Source of the DNA: Novosphingobium sediminicola
GTDB lineage: Bacteria > Pseudomonadota > Alphaproteobacteria > Sphingomonadales > Sphingomonadaceae
Length of the DNA: 64,000 nucleotides
Direction: 5' to 3'
Assembly (NCBI RefSeq): GCF_014196525.1
Contig: NZ_JACIDX010000003.1
Coordinates: 124,001-188,000, forward strand
The notes under the pieces are model-generated. The model saw only the letters and a program-made list of their open reading frames with translations, was not told where the DNA came from and did no database searches. This document shows positions 42,972 through 53,600 of this stretch, one piece after another; the first letter of the stretch is position 1, and the number at the start of each line of letters is the position of its first letter. Position numbers and translations under genes: made by a program.

Positions 42972-43534
42972 AGAATGGGGTGAAGGCGCGGACGCTCCAC
43001 CTGATCCGCCATGGCGCGGTGGAGGGGGCGGGGTGCCTCAATGGCCACAGCGATGTGGCGCCCACGGCGGAGGGTCTGATCGCCTGCCGGACGCGCGCCC
43101 ATGGTTTGTCGGCGGCGCGGGTGATTGCATCGGACCTGTCGCGCGCGCGGATGGCGGGCGAGGGGATTGCGCAGGATCTGGATCTGGCGCTGACCATCGA
43201 TCCGCGTTGGCGTGAGCTGAATTTTGGCGCGTGGGAGGGCCGAGATCCGGCTGAACTGGGCGGGGCCATCGCGCCATTCTGGGATGACCCGCAGACCAAT
43301 CCGCCCCCCGGCGGTGAAAGCTGGGGCGATATGCAGGGCCGCGTGGCGCAGGCCTTGCTGGCCATTGAGGAGGACGCGCTGGTCATCACCCATGCCGGGC
43401 CGATGCGCGCGGCGCTGGGCCTGCTGCTGGGCCTGACCTATCGCCAGACTTGGGCCTTTCATCTGCCCTATGCCGCGCGGATCAGCCTGCGCCTGTGGGG
43501 CGATGGGGCGCAGGTGACGGAATTGATCGCATGA
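42968..43534 (+). CDS. cobC: Histidine phosphatase, alpha-ribazole phosphatase type
   Basis: Histidine-acid phosphatase of 188 residues: the phosphohistidine motif LIRHGAVEG at the start, WRELNFGAWEG in the middle, and the second His in VITHAGPMRAAL. Probably removes the phosphate from alpha-ribazole phosphate or cobalamin phosphate in nucleotide-loop assembly (cobC in Salmonella naming). It starts at a GTG that overlaps the cobT stop (GTGA). Upstream in-frame codons would read through cobT and are rejected. Confidence 0.87.
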   Translation: MKNGVKARTLHLIRHGAVEGAGCLNGHSDVAPTAEGLIACRTRAHGLSAARVIASDLSRARMAGEGIAQDLDLALTIDPRWRELNFGAWEGRDPAELGGAIAPFWDDPQTNPPPGGESWGDMQGRVAQALLAIEEDALVITHAGPMRAALGLLLGLTYRQTWAFHLPYAARISLRLWGDGAQVTELIA

Positions 43535-44232
43535 AACATCTGATCCTCGCGCTGCAATTCATGACGCGCCTGCCGCTGCCCGCGATAGAGGCGGACAAGC
43601 AGGATTACGCCAAAGCGATGCGCTGGTTTCCCGCCGCCGGGCTGGTGGTGGGGGGCTGCGTGGCGGGTGCCGTCTGGGCGCTGGGGCGGGTCGATCCGTG
43701 GCTGGGCGCGCTGGGCGGACTGGCGGCCTGGGTGGGAATGACGGGCGCGCTCCATCTCGACGGGCTGGGCGATATGGCCGATGCGGCGGGCGCGGCGCAT
43801 AAGGATCCGGCGCGCCTAAAGGCCGTTCTGTCCGACCCCCATATCGGCAGTTTCGGCGCGGTGGCCATCGTCATGCAATTGCTGGCCAAACTGGTGCTGC
43901 TCCATGATGTCGGGGATGCGCTCTGGCTGGTGCCGGTGGCTGCGGCGGCGCGGGTCGGGCCGTTGGTCTGGACGCTGGTGCTGCCCTCGCTGCATGAAGG
44001 GTTGGGTACGCTGTTTCGCGATGGCGTGGGCTGGCGGCATGTGGTGATGTGGGGCGCTGGGCTGGCGCTCGCTTTGCCCGTTGCGCCTTGGCTGGTGATG
44101 GTTGTTCCGGCGATCGCTCTATGGGCGCTTTGGATCAGGCGGCGGATAGGCGGCATTTCTGGCGATGGTCATGGCGCGGGGATTGAACTGGTTGAAACCG
44201 CGCTGCTGCTCGCCATGGTCTGCGCGCGATGA
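43531..44232 (+). CDS. cobS: Cobalamin synthase (adenosylcobinamide-GDP ribazoletransferase)
   Basis: Inner-membrane enzyme of 233 residues that joins adenosylcobinamide-GDP and alpha-ribazole (phosphate). The start LALQFMTRLPLP and the acidic motif HLDGLGDMADA are diagnostic, with several hydrophobic segments after them and DGHGAGIELVE near the end. ATGA overlap with the phosphatase gene in front and with the aminotransferase gene behind. Confidence 0.95.
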   Translation: MKHLILALQFMTRLPLPAIEADKQDYAKAMRWFPAAGLVVGGCVAGAVWALGRVDPWLGALGGLAAWVGMTGALHLDGLGDMADAAGAAHKDPARLKAVLSDPHIGSFGAVAIVMQLLAKLVLLHDVGDALWLVPVAAAARVGPLVWTLVLPSLHEGLGTLFRDGVGWRHVVMWGAGLALALPVAPWLVMVVPAIALWALWIRRRIGGISGDGHGAGIELVETALLLAMVCAR

Positions 44233-45182
44233 GCGAGGGTTTTACCCATCACGGTGGCGCTCTGGCGGCGGCGGCGCGGTATTTCGGCGGCGAGGACTGG
44301 CTCGATCTGTCCACCGGGATCAACCCCGCGCCATGGCCCGGCGCCATCGAGGCTGACTGGCAACGCCTGCCCGAACGTGAGGCTTTGGTCGCGCTGGAGG
44401 CGGGGGCGGCGGCGCATTTTGGCGTCTCGCCCGACTATTGCTGCGCCGTGCCGGGCAGCGAGATGGCGCTGCGCCTGATCGGGCAATGGATTGGCGCGGG
44501 TTCCTATCGCTGGCCCGCCTATCGCACCCATGCTTCGGCCTTTCCCGATGGCGAGGCGGCTGATGGACCGGGCGGTGCGCGCGCCTTTCTGCTGGCCAAT
44601 CCGAACAATCCCGATGGGCGGATCACTCCTGCGCGGGATTTGCAGGCATGGCATGATGATCTGGCCGCGCGCGATGGCTGGCTGGTGGTGGACGAGGCCT
44701 TTGCCGATGCCACGCCCGAGGTTTCGGTGGCGAGCCGCGTTGGCGATTGGCACCGGCTGATCGTGCTGCGCTCCTTTGGCAAGTTTTTTGGCCTTGCCGG
44801 CCTGCGCCTCGGCTTTGTGCTGGGACCGGGGCCGGTGGTGGCGATGCTGCGCTCCATTCTGGGCGATTGGCCGCTGGGGGCGGGGGCCTTGGTGGCGGGC
44901 GTGGCGGCCTATCGCGATGGGCCATGGATCGCGCAGGCGCGGCGCGATCTGGCGGCGCGGGCGGGGCGGATGGACGATCTGCTGGCGGCTCATGGGTTCA
45001 AGGTTTTGGGCGAATGTCCGCATTTCCGGCTGATCGAAGGGGCCGATGGCCTGTTTGACCGGCTGGCGCACCATCGCATTCTGACCCGCCCGTTTGATTA
45101 CAACCCGCATTGGCTGCGTCTGGGCATTCCGGCGGCAGAGATGGAGTGGGTGAGATTGGCCGGGGCTTTGCGGAATGGCTGA
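44229..45182 (+). CDS. cobD: L-threonine-O-3-phosphate decarboxylase-type aminotransferase
   Basis: PLP enzyme of 317 residues, fold type I, that supplies (R)-1-amino-2-propanol phosphate for the corrinoid linker (cobD in Salmonella, cobC in Pseudomonas naming). LDLSTGINPAPWP is the typical opening, LLANPNNPDGR the substrate loop, VVDEAFAD the PLP-stacking Asp region, and VLRSFGKFFGLAGLRLGF contains the Schiff-base Lys. It overlaps both neighbours (4 bp with cobS, 8 bp with cbiB). Confidence 0.93.
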   Translation: MSEGFTHHGGALAAAARYFGGEDWLDLSTGINPAPWPGAIEADWQRLPEREALVALEAGAAAHFGVSPDYCCAVPGSEMALRLIGQWIGAGSYRWPAYRTHASAFPDGEAADGPGGARAFLLANPNNPDGRITPARDLQAWHDDLAARDGWLVVDEAFADATPEVSVASRVGDWHRLIVLRSFGKFFGLAGLRLGFVLGPGPVVAMLRSILGDWPLGAGALVAGVAAYRDGPWIAQARRDLAARAGRMDDLLAAHGFKVLGECPHFRLIEGADGLFDRLAHHRILTRPFDYNPHWLRLGIPAAEMEWVRLAGALRNG

Positions 45183-46095
45183 TCCGGTGGCGCTGGGAGC
45201 GATGGTGCTGGAGGTGGCGCTGGGCTGGCCGGGATGGCTCTATCGTTGGGTGGGCCATCCGGTGGGCCTGTTTGCGCGGATTATCAATGGGGCGCAGCAT
45301 ATCGGCAATCGCGGCGGCGCGGCGGCACGGCGCGTGGCGGGCGTGTTCACGGTGGCGCTGTTGCTGATCGTGGCGGGCGGCGGGGCGTGGGCGCTGCAAT
45401 ATGCCGCCCTGTCGCTGGGGCCTGCGGGATGGCTGCTGGCGGCGGCGATGGCATGGCCCGCGCTGGCGATGCGCAGTCTGGATGATCATGTTCGCGCGGT
45501 CTGGCGGGCTTTGAGGATGGGCGATTCGGCGGCGGCGCGGCGGGCGGTGGGGATGATCGTCGGGCGCGATACGGCGGATCTGGACGAAAACGGCGTGGCG
45601 CGCGCCGCCATCGAAAGTCTGGCCGAGAGCTTTTGCGATGGCGTGCTGGCCCCGCTGTTCTGGTTGCTGGTGCTGGGCCTGCCGGGGGCTTGGGCCTATA
45701 AGGCTTTGAATACGGCCGACAGTATGATCGGCCACCCGGAGCCGGACCTGCGCGATTTCGGCTGGGCGGCGGCGCGGGCGGACGATCTGGTCAATCTGAT
45801 CCCGGCGCGATTGTCCGGGGTGGCGCTGTGTCTGGTGGGCGGCGGATGGCGGATCATGTGGCGCGATTGCCGCCGCCATGCCTCGCCCAATGCGGGGTGG
45901 AGCGAGGCGGCGATGGCGGGGGCGCTGGGCGTGCGCCTTGCCGGGCCGATCAGCTATGATGGCGTCTTGCGCGACAAGGTATGGATCGGCGATGGACCGC
46001 CTGCGCGCTGGGAGGATCTGGGGCGGGCGTTGGCGATTTATCGGCGGGCTTGCGTGATGGTGTTTGTGGTCGTGGGGGCAATATGGCTGCGATAA
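45175..46095 (+). CDS. cbiB: Adenosylcobinamide-phosphate synthase
   Basis: Integral membrane protein of 306 residues that attaches the aminopropanol linker to adenosylcobyric acid. Family stretches are [11 protein letters not shown] near the start, [38 protein letters not shown] and [13 protein letters not shown], followed by [19 protein letters not shown]. The gene overlaps cobD by 8 bp and the next gene by 13 bp. Confidence 0.95.
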   Translation: MADPVALGAMVLEVALGWPGWLYRWVGHPVGLFARIINGAQHIGNRGGAAARRVAGVFTVALLLIVAGGGAWALQYAALSLGPAGWLLAAAMAWPALAMRSLDDHVRAVWRALRMGDSAAARRAVGMIVGRDTADLDENGVARAAIESLAESFCDGVLAPLFWLLVLGLPGAWAYKALNTADSMIGHPEPDLRDFGWAAARADDLVNLIPARLSGVALCLVGGGWRIMWRDCRRHASPNAGWSEAAMAGALGVRLAGPISYDGVLRDKVWIGDGPPARWEDLGRALAIYRRACVMVFVVVGAIWLR

Positions 46096-47534
46096 TGTTG
46101 CAGGGCACGGGATCGGATGTCGGCAAATCGGTGCTGGTTGCCGGGATCTGCCGGGCGTTGGCCAATCGGGGTCTGCGCGTCCTGCCCTTCAAGCCGCAGA
46201 ATATGTCGAACAATGCCGCCGTCACCGTCAATGGCGGTGAGATCGGGCGGGCGCAAGCGCTTCAGGCGTTGGCGGCGCGAGTGCCGTTGCACACCGATAT
46301 GAACCCGGTTTTGCTCAAACCTCAGGCCGACCGGACATCGCAACTGGTGGTTCATGGCCGGGTGCGCGGCACGCTGGGTTCTGGCAATTTCCGCGAGGGG
46401 CGGCGGGGGCTGCTGCCCGAAGTGCTGGAGAGTTTTGCGCGGTTACAGGACCAATGCGACATTGTGGTGGTCGAGGGCGCAGGATCGCCTGCGGAAATCA
46501 ACCTGCGCGAGGGCGACATTGCCAATATGGGCTTTGCCCGCGCGGCGGGCGTGCCGGTGGTGTTGGTGGGCGATATTGACCGGGGCGGGGTGATCGCCTC
46601 GGTGGTGGGCACGCGGGCGGTGATTGATCCGCAGGATGCCGCGATGATCCATGGCTTTATCATCAACAAGTTTCGCGGCGATCCCGCTTTGTTTACCGAT
46701 GGTTATGCAGCCATTGAGCAGCGCTCCGGCTGGCGCGGTTTCGGGCTGGTGCCTTGGCTGAGCGATGTGGTGCGCCTGCCCAGCGAGGATGCGGTGGTGC
46801 TGGAAAAGGGGCGCCGGATGGCGGGCGACCGGCTGATCGTGGCCTGCCCGATCCTGCCGCGCATTGCCAATTTCGATGATCTTGATCCGCTGAAGATGGA
46901 GAGCGGGGTCGAGGTGGTGATGATCCCGCCGGGGACGCCGATCCCGGCGGAGGCGGGGCTGATCGTCCTGCCCGGATCGAAGGCGACTATGGCCGATCTG
47001 GCCGCGATCCGGGCGCAGGGGTGGGATATCGACATTCTGGCGCACCATCGGCGTGGTGGGGTGGTACTGGGCATTTGCGGCGGGTATCAGATGCTTGGGC
47101 GCAGCATTGCCGATCCGTTAGGCATTGAGGGCGTCCCCGGCGAGGCGGCGGGGCTGGGCCTGCTGAATGTGACCACGGTGCTGGGCGAGAGCAAAATGCT
47201 GCGGCAGGTGCGGGGCGAGGCGCTGGGCGCGGATTTTGCCGGATATGAGATGCATATGGGCCAGACCAGCGGCGCGGCGCACCCCTTCGCCCGGTTTGAT
47301 GATGGGCAGGAGGATGGCGCGATCAGCGCCGATGGGCGCGTGATGGGCACCTATTGCCATGGGTTGTTTGGCTCGACCGATTTGCGCGGGGCTTTGCTGG
47401 CGCGGTTGGGGGCGGCGTCGGATGGGGGCGATTATGCCGCCGGGGTCGATGCGGCGCTGGATGCCGTGGCCGCCGCGTTGGAGGAGCATCTGGATATGGA
47501 CGGGCTGATCGCGCTGGCGCGGGGGGCGGCATGA
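46083..47534 (+). CDS. cobQ: Cobyric acid synthase
   Basis: Glutamine-dependent amidase of 483 residues (cbiP in Salmonella naming). The N-terminal ATPase half begins [20 protein letters not shown] with its P-loop; the C-terminal triad-type glutaminase half has the nucleophile Cys in [11 protein letters not shown] and His in GTYCHGLFG. Its presence here allows a late corrinoid intermediate to be processed, although no earlier corrin-ring genes occur in this window. The start behind GTGGGGGC overlaps the cbiB stop. Confidence 0.95.
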   Translation: MAAIMLQGTGSDVGKSVLVAGICRALANRGLRVLPFKPQNMSNNAAVTVNGGEIGRAQALQALAARVPLHTDMNPVLLKPQADRTSQLVVHGRVRGTLGSGNFREGRRGLLPEVLESFARLQDQCDIVVVEGAGSPAEINLREGDIANMGFARAAGVPVVLVGDIDRGGVIASVVGTRAVIDPQDAAMIHGFIINKFRGDPALFTDGYAAIEQRSGWRGFGLVPWLSDVVRLPSEDAVVLEKGRRMAGDRLIVACPILPRIANFDDLDPLKMESGVEVVMIPPGTPIPAEAGLIVLPGSKATMADLAAIRAQGWDIDILAHHRRGGVVLGICGGYQMLGRSIADPLGIEGVPGEAAGLGLLNVTTVLGESKMLRQVRGEALGADFAGYEMHMGQTSGAAHPFARFDDGQEDGAISADGRVMGTYCHGLFGSTDLRGALLARLGAASDGGDYAAGVDAALDAVAAALEEHLDMDGLIALARGAA

Positions 47535-48040
47535 ACTCGTTGCTGATCCTTGGTGGCGCGCGTTCGGGCAAGAGCAGCTATGGGCAGGCGCGGATCGAGA
47601 GCATGGCGGGCGATTTGACCTATATCGCCACGGCGCAGGCGTTTGATGCGGAAATGGCCGAAAGGATCGCGCATCATCAGGCCGACCGGGGGCCGCGATG
47701 GCACACGTTGGAGGCGCCGCTCGATTTGCCTGAGGCTGTTGCTGCGGCGCAGCATGGGGCGGTGCTGGTCGATTGTCTGACGCTCTGGGTGTCGAACCTG
47801 ATTTTGGCGGAGCGGGATTGCGACGCGGCGGGCGAGGCCTTGTGCGCGGCGGTGGCCGATTGCCGCGTGCCGATTGCGCTGATCGCCAATGAAGTGGGGC
47901 TGGGCATCGTGCCCGACAATGCGCTGGCGCGGCGCTTTCGCGATGCGGCCGGATGGCTCAATCAGCGCCTTGCGAAAACGGTGGATGAGGTCGTGTTTGT
48001 AGCTGCCGGATTACCGTTATTTCTCAAGTCCGAAGCGTAA
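47531..48040 (+). CDS. cobU: Adenosylcobinamide kinase / guanylyltransferase
   Basis: Bifunctional enzyme of 169 residues (cobP in Pseudomonas naming). P-loop GGARSGKS at residues 8-15, the guanylylated His region [30 protein letters not shown] and the closing [19 protein letters not shown]. It is the last gene of the riboswitch-controlled operon and overlaps cobQ by 4 bp. Confidence 0.95.
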   Translation: MNSLLILGGARSGKSSYGQARIESMAGDLTYIATAQAFDAEMAERIAHHQADRGPRWHTLEAPLDLPEAVAAAQHGAVLVDCLTLWVSNLILAERDCDAAGEALCAAVADCRVPIALIANEVGLGIVPDNALARRFRDAAGWLNQRLAKTVDEVVFVAAGLPLFLKSEA

Positions 48041-48344
48041 GTGGGTCAATATCAGCTTCCCTCTTTTCTGATCGGTTCGCGCAGCCCTCTGGGCGCCTGA
48101 AGGTATGAGCAAAGCTGGGAAGGGCGCGATTGGGATGGGTGCGTTCCGTCATCGCTACGTTCGTCAGGGCTGACCTCTCACAGTCTCCAACCAAAATTTC
48201 GCGGCGTGTCACGCTTCGAGTTGACTCGTGTTTAGATAGTAATTAAACGTCGTTTAGATAAAGGGTGAGCCGGCCGATAGCGCGGTACCCAAAAGCCTAT
48301 GAGGAGCGCGCTCGAAAAATGAGCGGCAAAATGGGAGGAGCGAC
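48041..48344. promoter_or_regulatory. Intergenic region before module 2 TonB receptor
   Basis: This 304-bp stretch has no supported gene. The part 48041-48210 has no recognisable element; a short open frame on the minus strand is not family-like. The part 48219-48270 is AT-rich and holds the module 2 palindrome and an extra half-site GTTTAGATA at 48230-48238. GGGAGGAG before 48345 is the receptor's ribosome binding site. Confidence 0.5.
48241..48259. promoter_or_regulatory. Module 2 operator, site 1 (AATTAAAC-N3-GTTTAGAT)
   Basis: A 19-bp dyad containing the perfect core TAAACG-T-CGTTTA (48244-48256). Over 20 bp it matches the reverse of site 2 (before the Gfo/Idh gene) at 18 positions, although the two are 8 kb apart. 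It lies 86 bp before the receptor ATG. Confidence 0.68.
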
Positions 48345-50558
48345 ATGGGTAAAATTTTCAAAGTCATAATGGCCTCAACGGCGCTGGTTGCCTGTTCGCC
48401 TGCGCTGGCGCAGACGGCGCCGGGCAAGCAGGCGAAGAGCGATGACAAAGGCGTGCCCGACATTGTCGTGACCGCCAACCGCGTGGAATCCAGCGCTCAA
48501 AAGACGCCGGTCGCGCTCACCGTTTACCGCGGCGCGGAACTGACCGCGGCGGGCGTCACCAGCGTTGCCAATCTCTCGCGCGTCGACCCCAGCGTTAATT
48601 TCACCGCGCGCAATGGCGCGGGCTATATCGCGGTGCGCGGCATTGCCTCGACGGACGTGACCGAAATCGGCGATCCTTCGGTGCCGATTGCCCGCGACGG
48701 GTTTTTCACCAACCGTTCCTTCAGCATCAACACATCCATGTATGACCTTCAGCGCGTGGAAGTTCTGAAAGGACCGCAAGGCACGTTGTTCGGCCGCAAT
48801 TCCACCGGCGGTCTGGTCAGCCTGATCACCGCGCGCCCGGGCAAGCAACTTGGCGGCTTTGTCACCATCGAGGCGGGCAATTACCGCCAGATGAATGTCG
48901 ATGCGGCGGTCGACCTGCCCTTGTCGGACAAGGTGCAATTGCGCCTGGCGGGGATTTCCCACCGCCACGACGGCTATCGCGAATTGCTCTCGATCGGTGG
49001 ACGCGGCGATGATGATGCAACGCTTTCGGGCCGCGCTACGCTGGCCTTTCAACCCTTCGAGAATTTTGAAGGCCTGATCCAGTATCAGCATGACGATATC
49101 GACAATGTGGGCGATGTGGCTTTCAATACGACCATCGCCGCCGTGCCGACCAATTACGACCCCAAGCGCTTTGCCAGCTATGCGCCGACCAGCAACCGCC
49201 TGACAGGTGATCGCATCCGCTGGGAATTTGCGCTGCACGGCCTGCCGCTGGACGCCACCCTGTCCTATGCGGGCGGCTATGATAAGCAGAAGTGGGCGCA
49301 CAAGCTGGACGGTTCGGGTTCGGCCTCTGCGCCTGCCACTTTCATTCAGAGCGAGCAGCCCGCGACATGGAACCATGAGGTTCGCATCGCCACGCCGCAG
49401 GACCGCATGGTCTCGGCGCAGGTGGGCTATTTCCACTTTGACGAAACCAGCCCGCTTTCGGCCGGTTTCCAGAATCTGTCGGGCGCGTATTCCGGTCAGT
49501 ATCTGGTTCACTTCAATTATTTGACGAAGACGCAATCGGATGCCGTCTTTGGTCAGTTCGGCTTTAAACCGGCCGAAACGATCCGTCTGACCGCCGGTGC
49601 GCGCTATACATGGGACAAGAAGCAGCGGACCGGCGATTCCCAGTTGCGCTGTGATATCGCGGGCATTCCGCCGTTCCTGTATGGCATCATCGGTTGCTCG
49701 GGTACGCCGCCGGTCCATCCTGCCACGGATGCGGGCAATATTGCCCAATCCAAGCCGACATGGCTGCTGGGCGTCGACTGGACGCCGACCAACCGCAATA
49801 TGGTTTATGCCAAATTCTCGACCGGCTATAAATCGGGCGGCTTCAATTCCAACGGTTCCGCGCCGCCCGTGCCCTATGGCGCTGAAAATATCACCTCGTG
49901 GGAACTGGGCACCAAGAACCGGCTGCTGGATGGGCAATTGCTGCTCAACGGCGATGTGTTCTATCAGACCTATCGCGGGTATCAGGCGTCGCAGGCCACC
50001 CCTGCGGTTTCCAGCGGCAGCGGCGTGTTCAACGTCGGCAATGCCACGATCTATGGCGCCGAAGCGCAGGCCGTGTTCAATGCGGGCGACCTTCGTTTTG
50101 AGCTGAACGGCACCTATCTGCACACCGAATTCGGCGCGGGCACTCAACCGATCCTGACCACCGATCCGGCCACCGGCAATGGCATCTCGCGTAATGTGGT
50201 CGGGCATCGCCTGCCCAACGCGCCGGGGCTGGCGGTTTCGGCCTCGCTGGAATACCGTTTCGACATGGGCAAGTCGGGGTCGCTCACCCCCCGCATCGAC
50301 GGCAAATACAGTTCGAACTATTATTTCGATGTGTTCAACGACGTTGATACGGCTCAGAAGAGCTATGCCACCGGCAATCTCAGCCTGACCTATCAGCCTG
50401 AGAACAGCAAGTTGCAGATCGCCGTCTTTATTCGCAATTTCACCGACAAGACCGTGTATGCCAGTGCCCAGCGCAACTTTACCCCTACGCCTTTCGTCAA
50501 CGCCTATCAGTTTCAGGCGCCCCGGACGTTTGGTGCGCGTGTGAACTATTCCTTCTAA
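48345..50558 (+). CDS. TonB-dependent receptor of module 2
   Basis: Outer-membrane receptor of 737 residues: signal peptide (MGKIFKVIMASTALVACSPALAQ in outline), TonB-box-like PDIVVTANRVESSAQKTP, plug motif VEVLKGPQGTLFGRNSTGGL and a barrel ending GARVNYSF. It is followed, after a terminator, by the GH106-like rhamnosidase gene, so a rhamnosylated plant compound is a likely ligand. Shared control with the Gfo/Idh and deglycosidase-like genes through the 19-bp operator is inferred. Confidence 0.93.
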   Translation: MGKIFKVIMASTALVACSPALAQTAPGKQAKSDDKGVPDIVVTANRVESSAQKTPVALTVYRGAELTAAGVTSVANLSRVDPSVNFTARNGAGYIAVRGIASTDVTEIGDPSVPIARDGFFTNRSFSINTSMYDLQRVEVLKGPQGTLFGRNSTGGLVSLITARPGKQLGGFVTIEAGNYRQMNVDAAVDLPLSDKVQLRLAGISHRHDGYRELLSIGGRGDDDATLSGRATLAFQPFENFEGLIQYQHDDIDNVGDVAFNTTIAAVPTNYDPKRFASYAPTSNRLTGDRIRWEFALHGLPLDATLSYAGGYDKQKWAHKLDGSGSASAPATFIQSEQPATWNHEVRIATPQDRMVSAQVGYFHFDETSPLSAGFQNLSGAYSGQYLVHFNYLTKTQSDAVFGQFGFKPAETIRLTAGARYTWDKKQRTGDSQLRCDIAGIPPFLYGIIGCSGTPPVHPATDAGNIAQSKPTWLLGVDWTPTNRNMVYAKFSTGYKSGGFNSNGSAPPVPYGAENITSWELGTKNRLLDGQLLLNGDVFYQTYRGYQASQATPAVSSGSGVFNVGNATIYGAEAQAVFNAGDLRFELNGTYLHTEFGAGTQPILTTDPATGNGISRNVVGHRLPNAPGLAVSASLEYRFDMGKSGSLTPRIDGKYSSNYYFDVFNDVDTAQKSYATGNLSLTYQPENSKLQIAVFIRNFTDKTVYASAQRNFTPTPFVNAYQFQAPRTFGARVNYSF

Positions 50559-50580
50559 ACTCGGTTCAAATCCTTACCGT

Positions 50581-50616
50581 TGGGCCTGCCGAATATCATG
50601 CGGCAGGCCCATTTTT
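50581..50616 (+). terminator. Rho-independent terminator
   Basis: A perfect 11-bp stem (TGGGCCTGCCG at 50581-50591, partner at 50601-50611) with a 9-nt loop and TTTTT behind it, between the receptor gene and the rhamnosidase gene. The rhamnosidase either has its own promoter or relies on read-through. Confidence 0.88.
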
Positions 50617-50646
50617 CTGTATTTCCAACTCATTGGAGGGAAATCC

Positions 50647-53600
50647 GTGGCCCAACTGTCCAGATTCTCCGTTCATTGCCTACTTTGCGGCGTCGCGGTG
50701 TTTTCGATGTTTGTGGTGGGCGGCCATGGGCGCGCTGCTTCCCCCGATGCCGATCGCATGGAGGAAGGGTTTCGCACCCCGCCCGCTTCGGCGCGCCCGC
50801 GGGTATGGTGGCATTGGATGAACGGCAATATCACCAAGGAAGGCATCGCGGCCGACCTTGCATGGATGAAGCGCATGGGCATCGGCGGGGTCCAGAATTT
50901 CGATATCGATCTGGATACACAGCAGATTGTCGACAAGCGCCTCGTCTATATGACCCCGCCATGGAAAGACGCCTTCCGCTTTGCCGCCTCCGAGGCACAG
51001 CGTTTGGGGCTGGAACTGGCGATTGCCTCTTCGCCCGGCTGGTCCGAAACCGGGGGGCCATGGGTCGCGCCGGAAGACGGGCTCAAGAAACTGGTTTGGA
51101 GCGAAACGCTGGCTCAGGGCGGCCGGCGCCAGACTATTCGCCTCAAGCAGCCGCCATCGGTTGCCGGACCTTTTCAGGATCTGGGCAATCAGGTTGAAGT
51201 GACGGAGCTGATTTCGGGCGAAACGCCCAAGGCCGGACCTGCCTTTTATCGCGATGTGAAGGTCTTGGCCGTGCCGGTCCCATCGGCTGAGCCATTGCCT
51301 GCGCCGCAATTGACCGATGGCGAGGGCAAGGCGCTGGTGGCCGCAAAAGGTCAAAGCGGGGCGCTGATCGCCAATGTCCAGCTTGGGCCGGTGATCGCAA
51401 AGACGGCGCCTGAACTCAGACTGGATTTTGGCCGTCCTATCACCATCCGCACGGTCACCCTGCATATTCCGGGCGGCGCCATCCCCCTCATCGGCCCGCT
51501 TTTGGCGCCGGTCCTGCAATCGAGCGCCGATGGCAAGGCGTGGTCCGACATCGCCACCGTCCCGCTCGAAGCGACGCCGAGCACGCTGGCCTTCAACCCG
51601 GTCACCGCCCGCTATTTCCGGCTGGTGATCAAGCCCGCTCATGCCTCCGCCAATGGCAATCCGGCGCCCGATGAGCACGCCGGCGATCTGGCCATGGACG
51701 ATGTGTTCGGCAAGGGCATGGGCCGTCTGATCTCCGCGCCTGTCACCATCGGCCTGCTGGATTTGGGCGCGGAAACAAAGATCGACCGCTATGAGGTCAA
51801 GGCGGGCTTTTCCATCACCCCGGACTATTACGCGCTTCCTGCCGTGCAGGATGGCGCCACCGGCCCGGCGGCGGACCGCACGCTCGATCTGACCGACCGG
51901 ATGAAGCCGGATGGCACGCTGGACTGGACCCCGCCGTCCGGCACGTGGAAAATCCTGCGCTTTGGCTCCTCGCTGGTGGGCAAGACCAACCATCCGGCCC
52001 CGGCCGAAGCCACGGGGTTGGAAGTCGACAAATATGACGCCGATGCCGTCCGCCGCTATCTTGAGCATTACCTTGCCAATTATCGCGATGCGGCGGGCGA
52101 GGGCATGATGGGCGCGCAGGGCGTGCGGGCGTTACTCAACGATTCCATCGAGATCGGCGCGGCCAACTGGACGCCGCGCATGATCGAACAGTTCAAACGG
52201 CTGCGCGGCTATGATCCGGTGCCATGGTTGCCGACTTTGGCCGGAATGCTGATGGGCACGCGTGAGGAGAGCGAGCGCTTTCTCTTCGACTATCGCCGCA
52301 CCCTGTCCGATCTGATGGCCAGCGAGCATTACGGGACCATCGCCGATGTGGCCCATCGCCACGGCCTGAAAGTCTATGGCGAGGCGATTGAGGGCAATCG
52401 GTCGAGCTTTGGCGATGACATGGCCATGCGCCGTTATGCCGATTATCCGATGGCGGCCATGTGGGCCTTTCCGGCCAAGCAGGGCCCCGCGCCCTCCTAT
52501 GTGATCGACGTTCGCGGGGCCGCCTCGGTCGGCCATATTTATGGCCAGAACATCATTGCTGCGGAATCGATGACCGCCGGTATGGCGCCATGGGCGTTTG
52601 GCCCCGCCGATCTCAAACATATCATCGATCAGGAATTCGTGCTGGGTGTCAACCGGCCGGTTGTCCACACCTCGGTGCATGTGCCGGTCGAGGATCGCAA
52701 GCCCGGCCTGTCGCTGGCCGGGATCGGGCAATTCTTCAACCGCAACGAGAGCTGGGCCGAACTGGCCAAACCCTGGGTGGATTACCTCTCGCGCAATGCC
52801 TTTATGCTGCAACAGGGGCGCAACTGGGCCGATGTTGCCTATTTCTATGGCGAGGAAGCGCCCCTTTCGGGCCTGTACGGCACGCGGCCCGTGGCCGATG
52901 CGCCCAGCCGTTACGCCTATGATTTCGTCAATGTCGATGCCCTGACCTCGGTGCTGGCCAATGACGGAGATGCGTTGGTCTCGCCCGGCGGTGCGCGCTA
53001 TCGCGCCCTTTATCTGGGCGGCTCTTCGCGCCGGATGACACTGCCCACCTTGCGCCGGATTGCCCAACTGGTCGAAGGCGGGGCGACGGTCATCGGCATT
53101 GCGCCGGAAAGTTCGCCGGGGCTGATGAATGATCAGCGGGAATATGACGCGCTGGTGCGCAAATTGTGGCCCGCCTCCGGTGGGGTGGCCCATGTGGGGA
53201 AGGGGCGGGTGATCGCCTCGACCAACATGGACCGGAGCTTGGCGGATCTGGGCATTGCGCCGGATTTTCGCGCCATGGGCGGCACCGACAAGGCCGACAT
53301 TGCCTTTGCCCATCGCCACCTTGCCGACGGCGAGAGCTACTTTCTGGTCAACCGCAGCGGGCAGACGGAGCGCTTTGAGGCCCACTTCGCGGTCTCGGGC
53401 AAGGCGCCGCAATTGTGGCATGCCGAAACCGGCGCGGTGGAGGAGGCGGCCTATCGGATGGCCGGGAACGAAACCATTGTCCCGATGGAGATGAAGGCGG
53501 GCGATGCCGTGCATGTGGTGTTCCGCCGCCCCGCCGACAGCGGCGAGCGGCGCATCGCACCGGCCGCCAAGGGGGCGATGGCGACACTGACCGGCCGTTG

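Noticed and set aside
48024..48212. A 62-codon minus-strand frame in the cobU downstream region
   Set aside because: It begins and ends without a ribosome binding site or family motif and overlaps the end of cobU; not supported as a gene.
48375..50207. A 610-codon minus-strand frame opposite the module 2 TonB receptor
   Set aside because: Antisense shadow of a clear receptor gene; the product has no recognisable domain.
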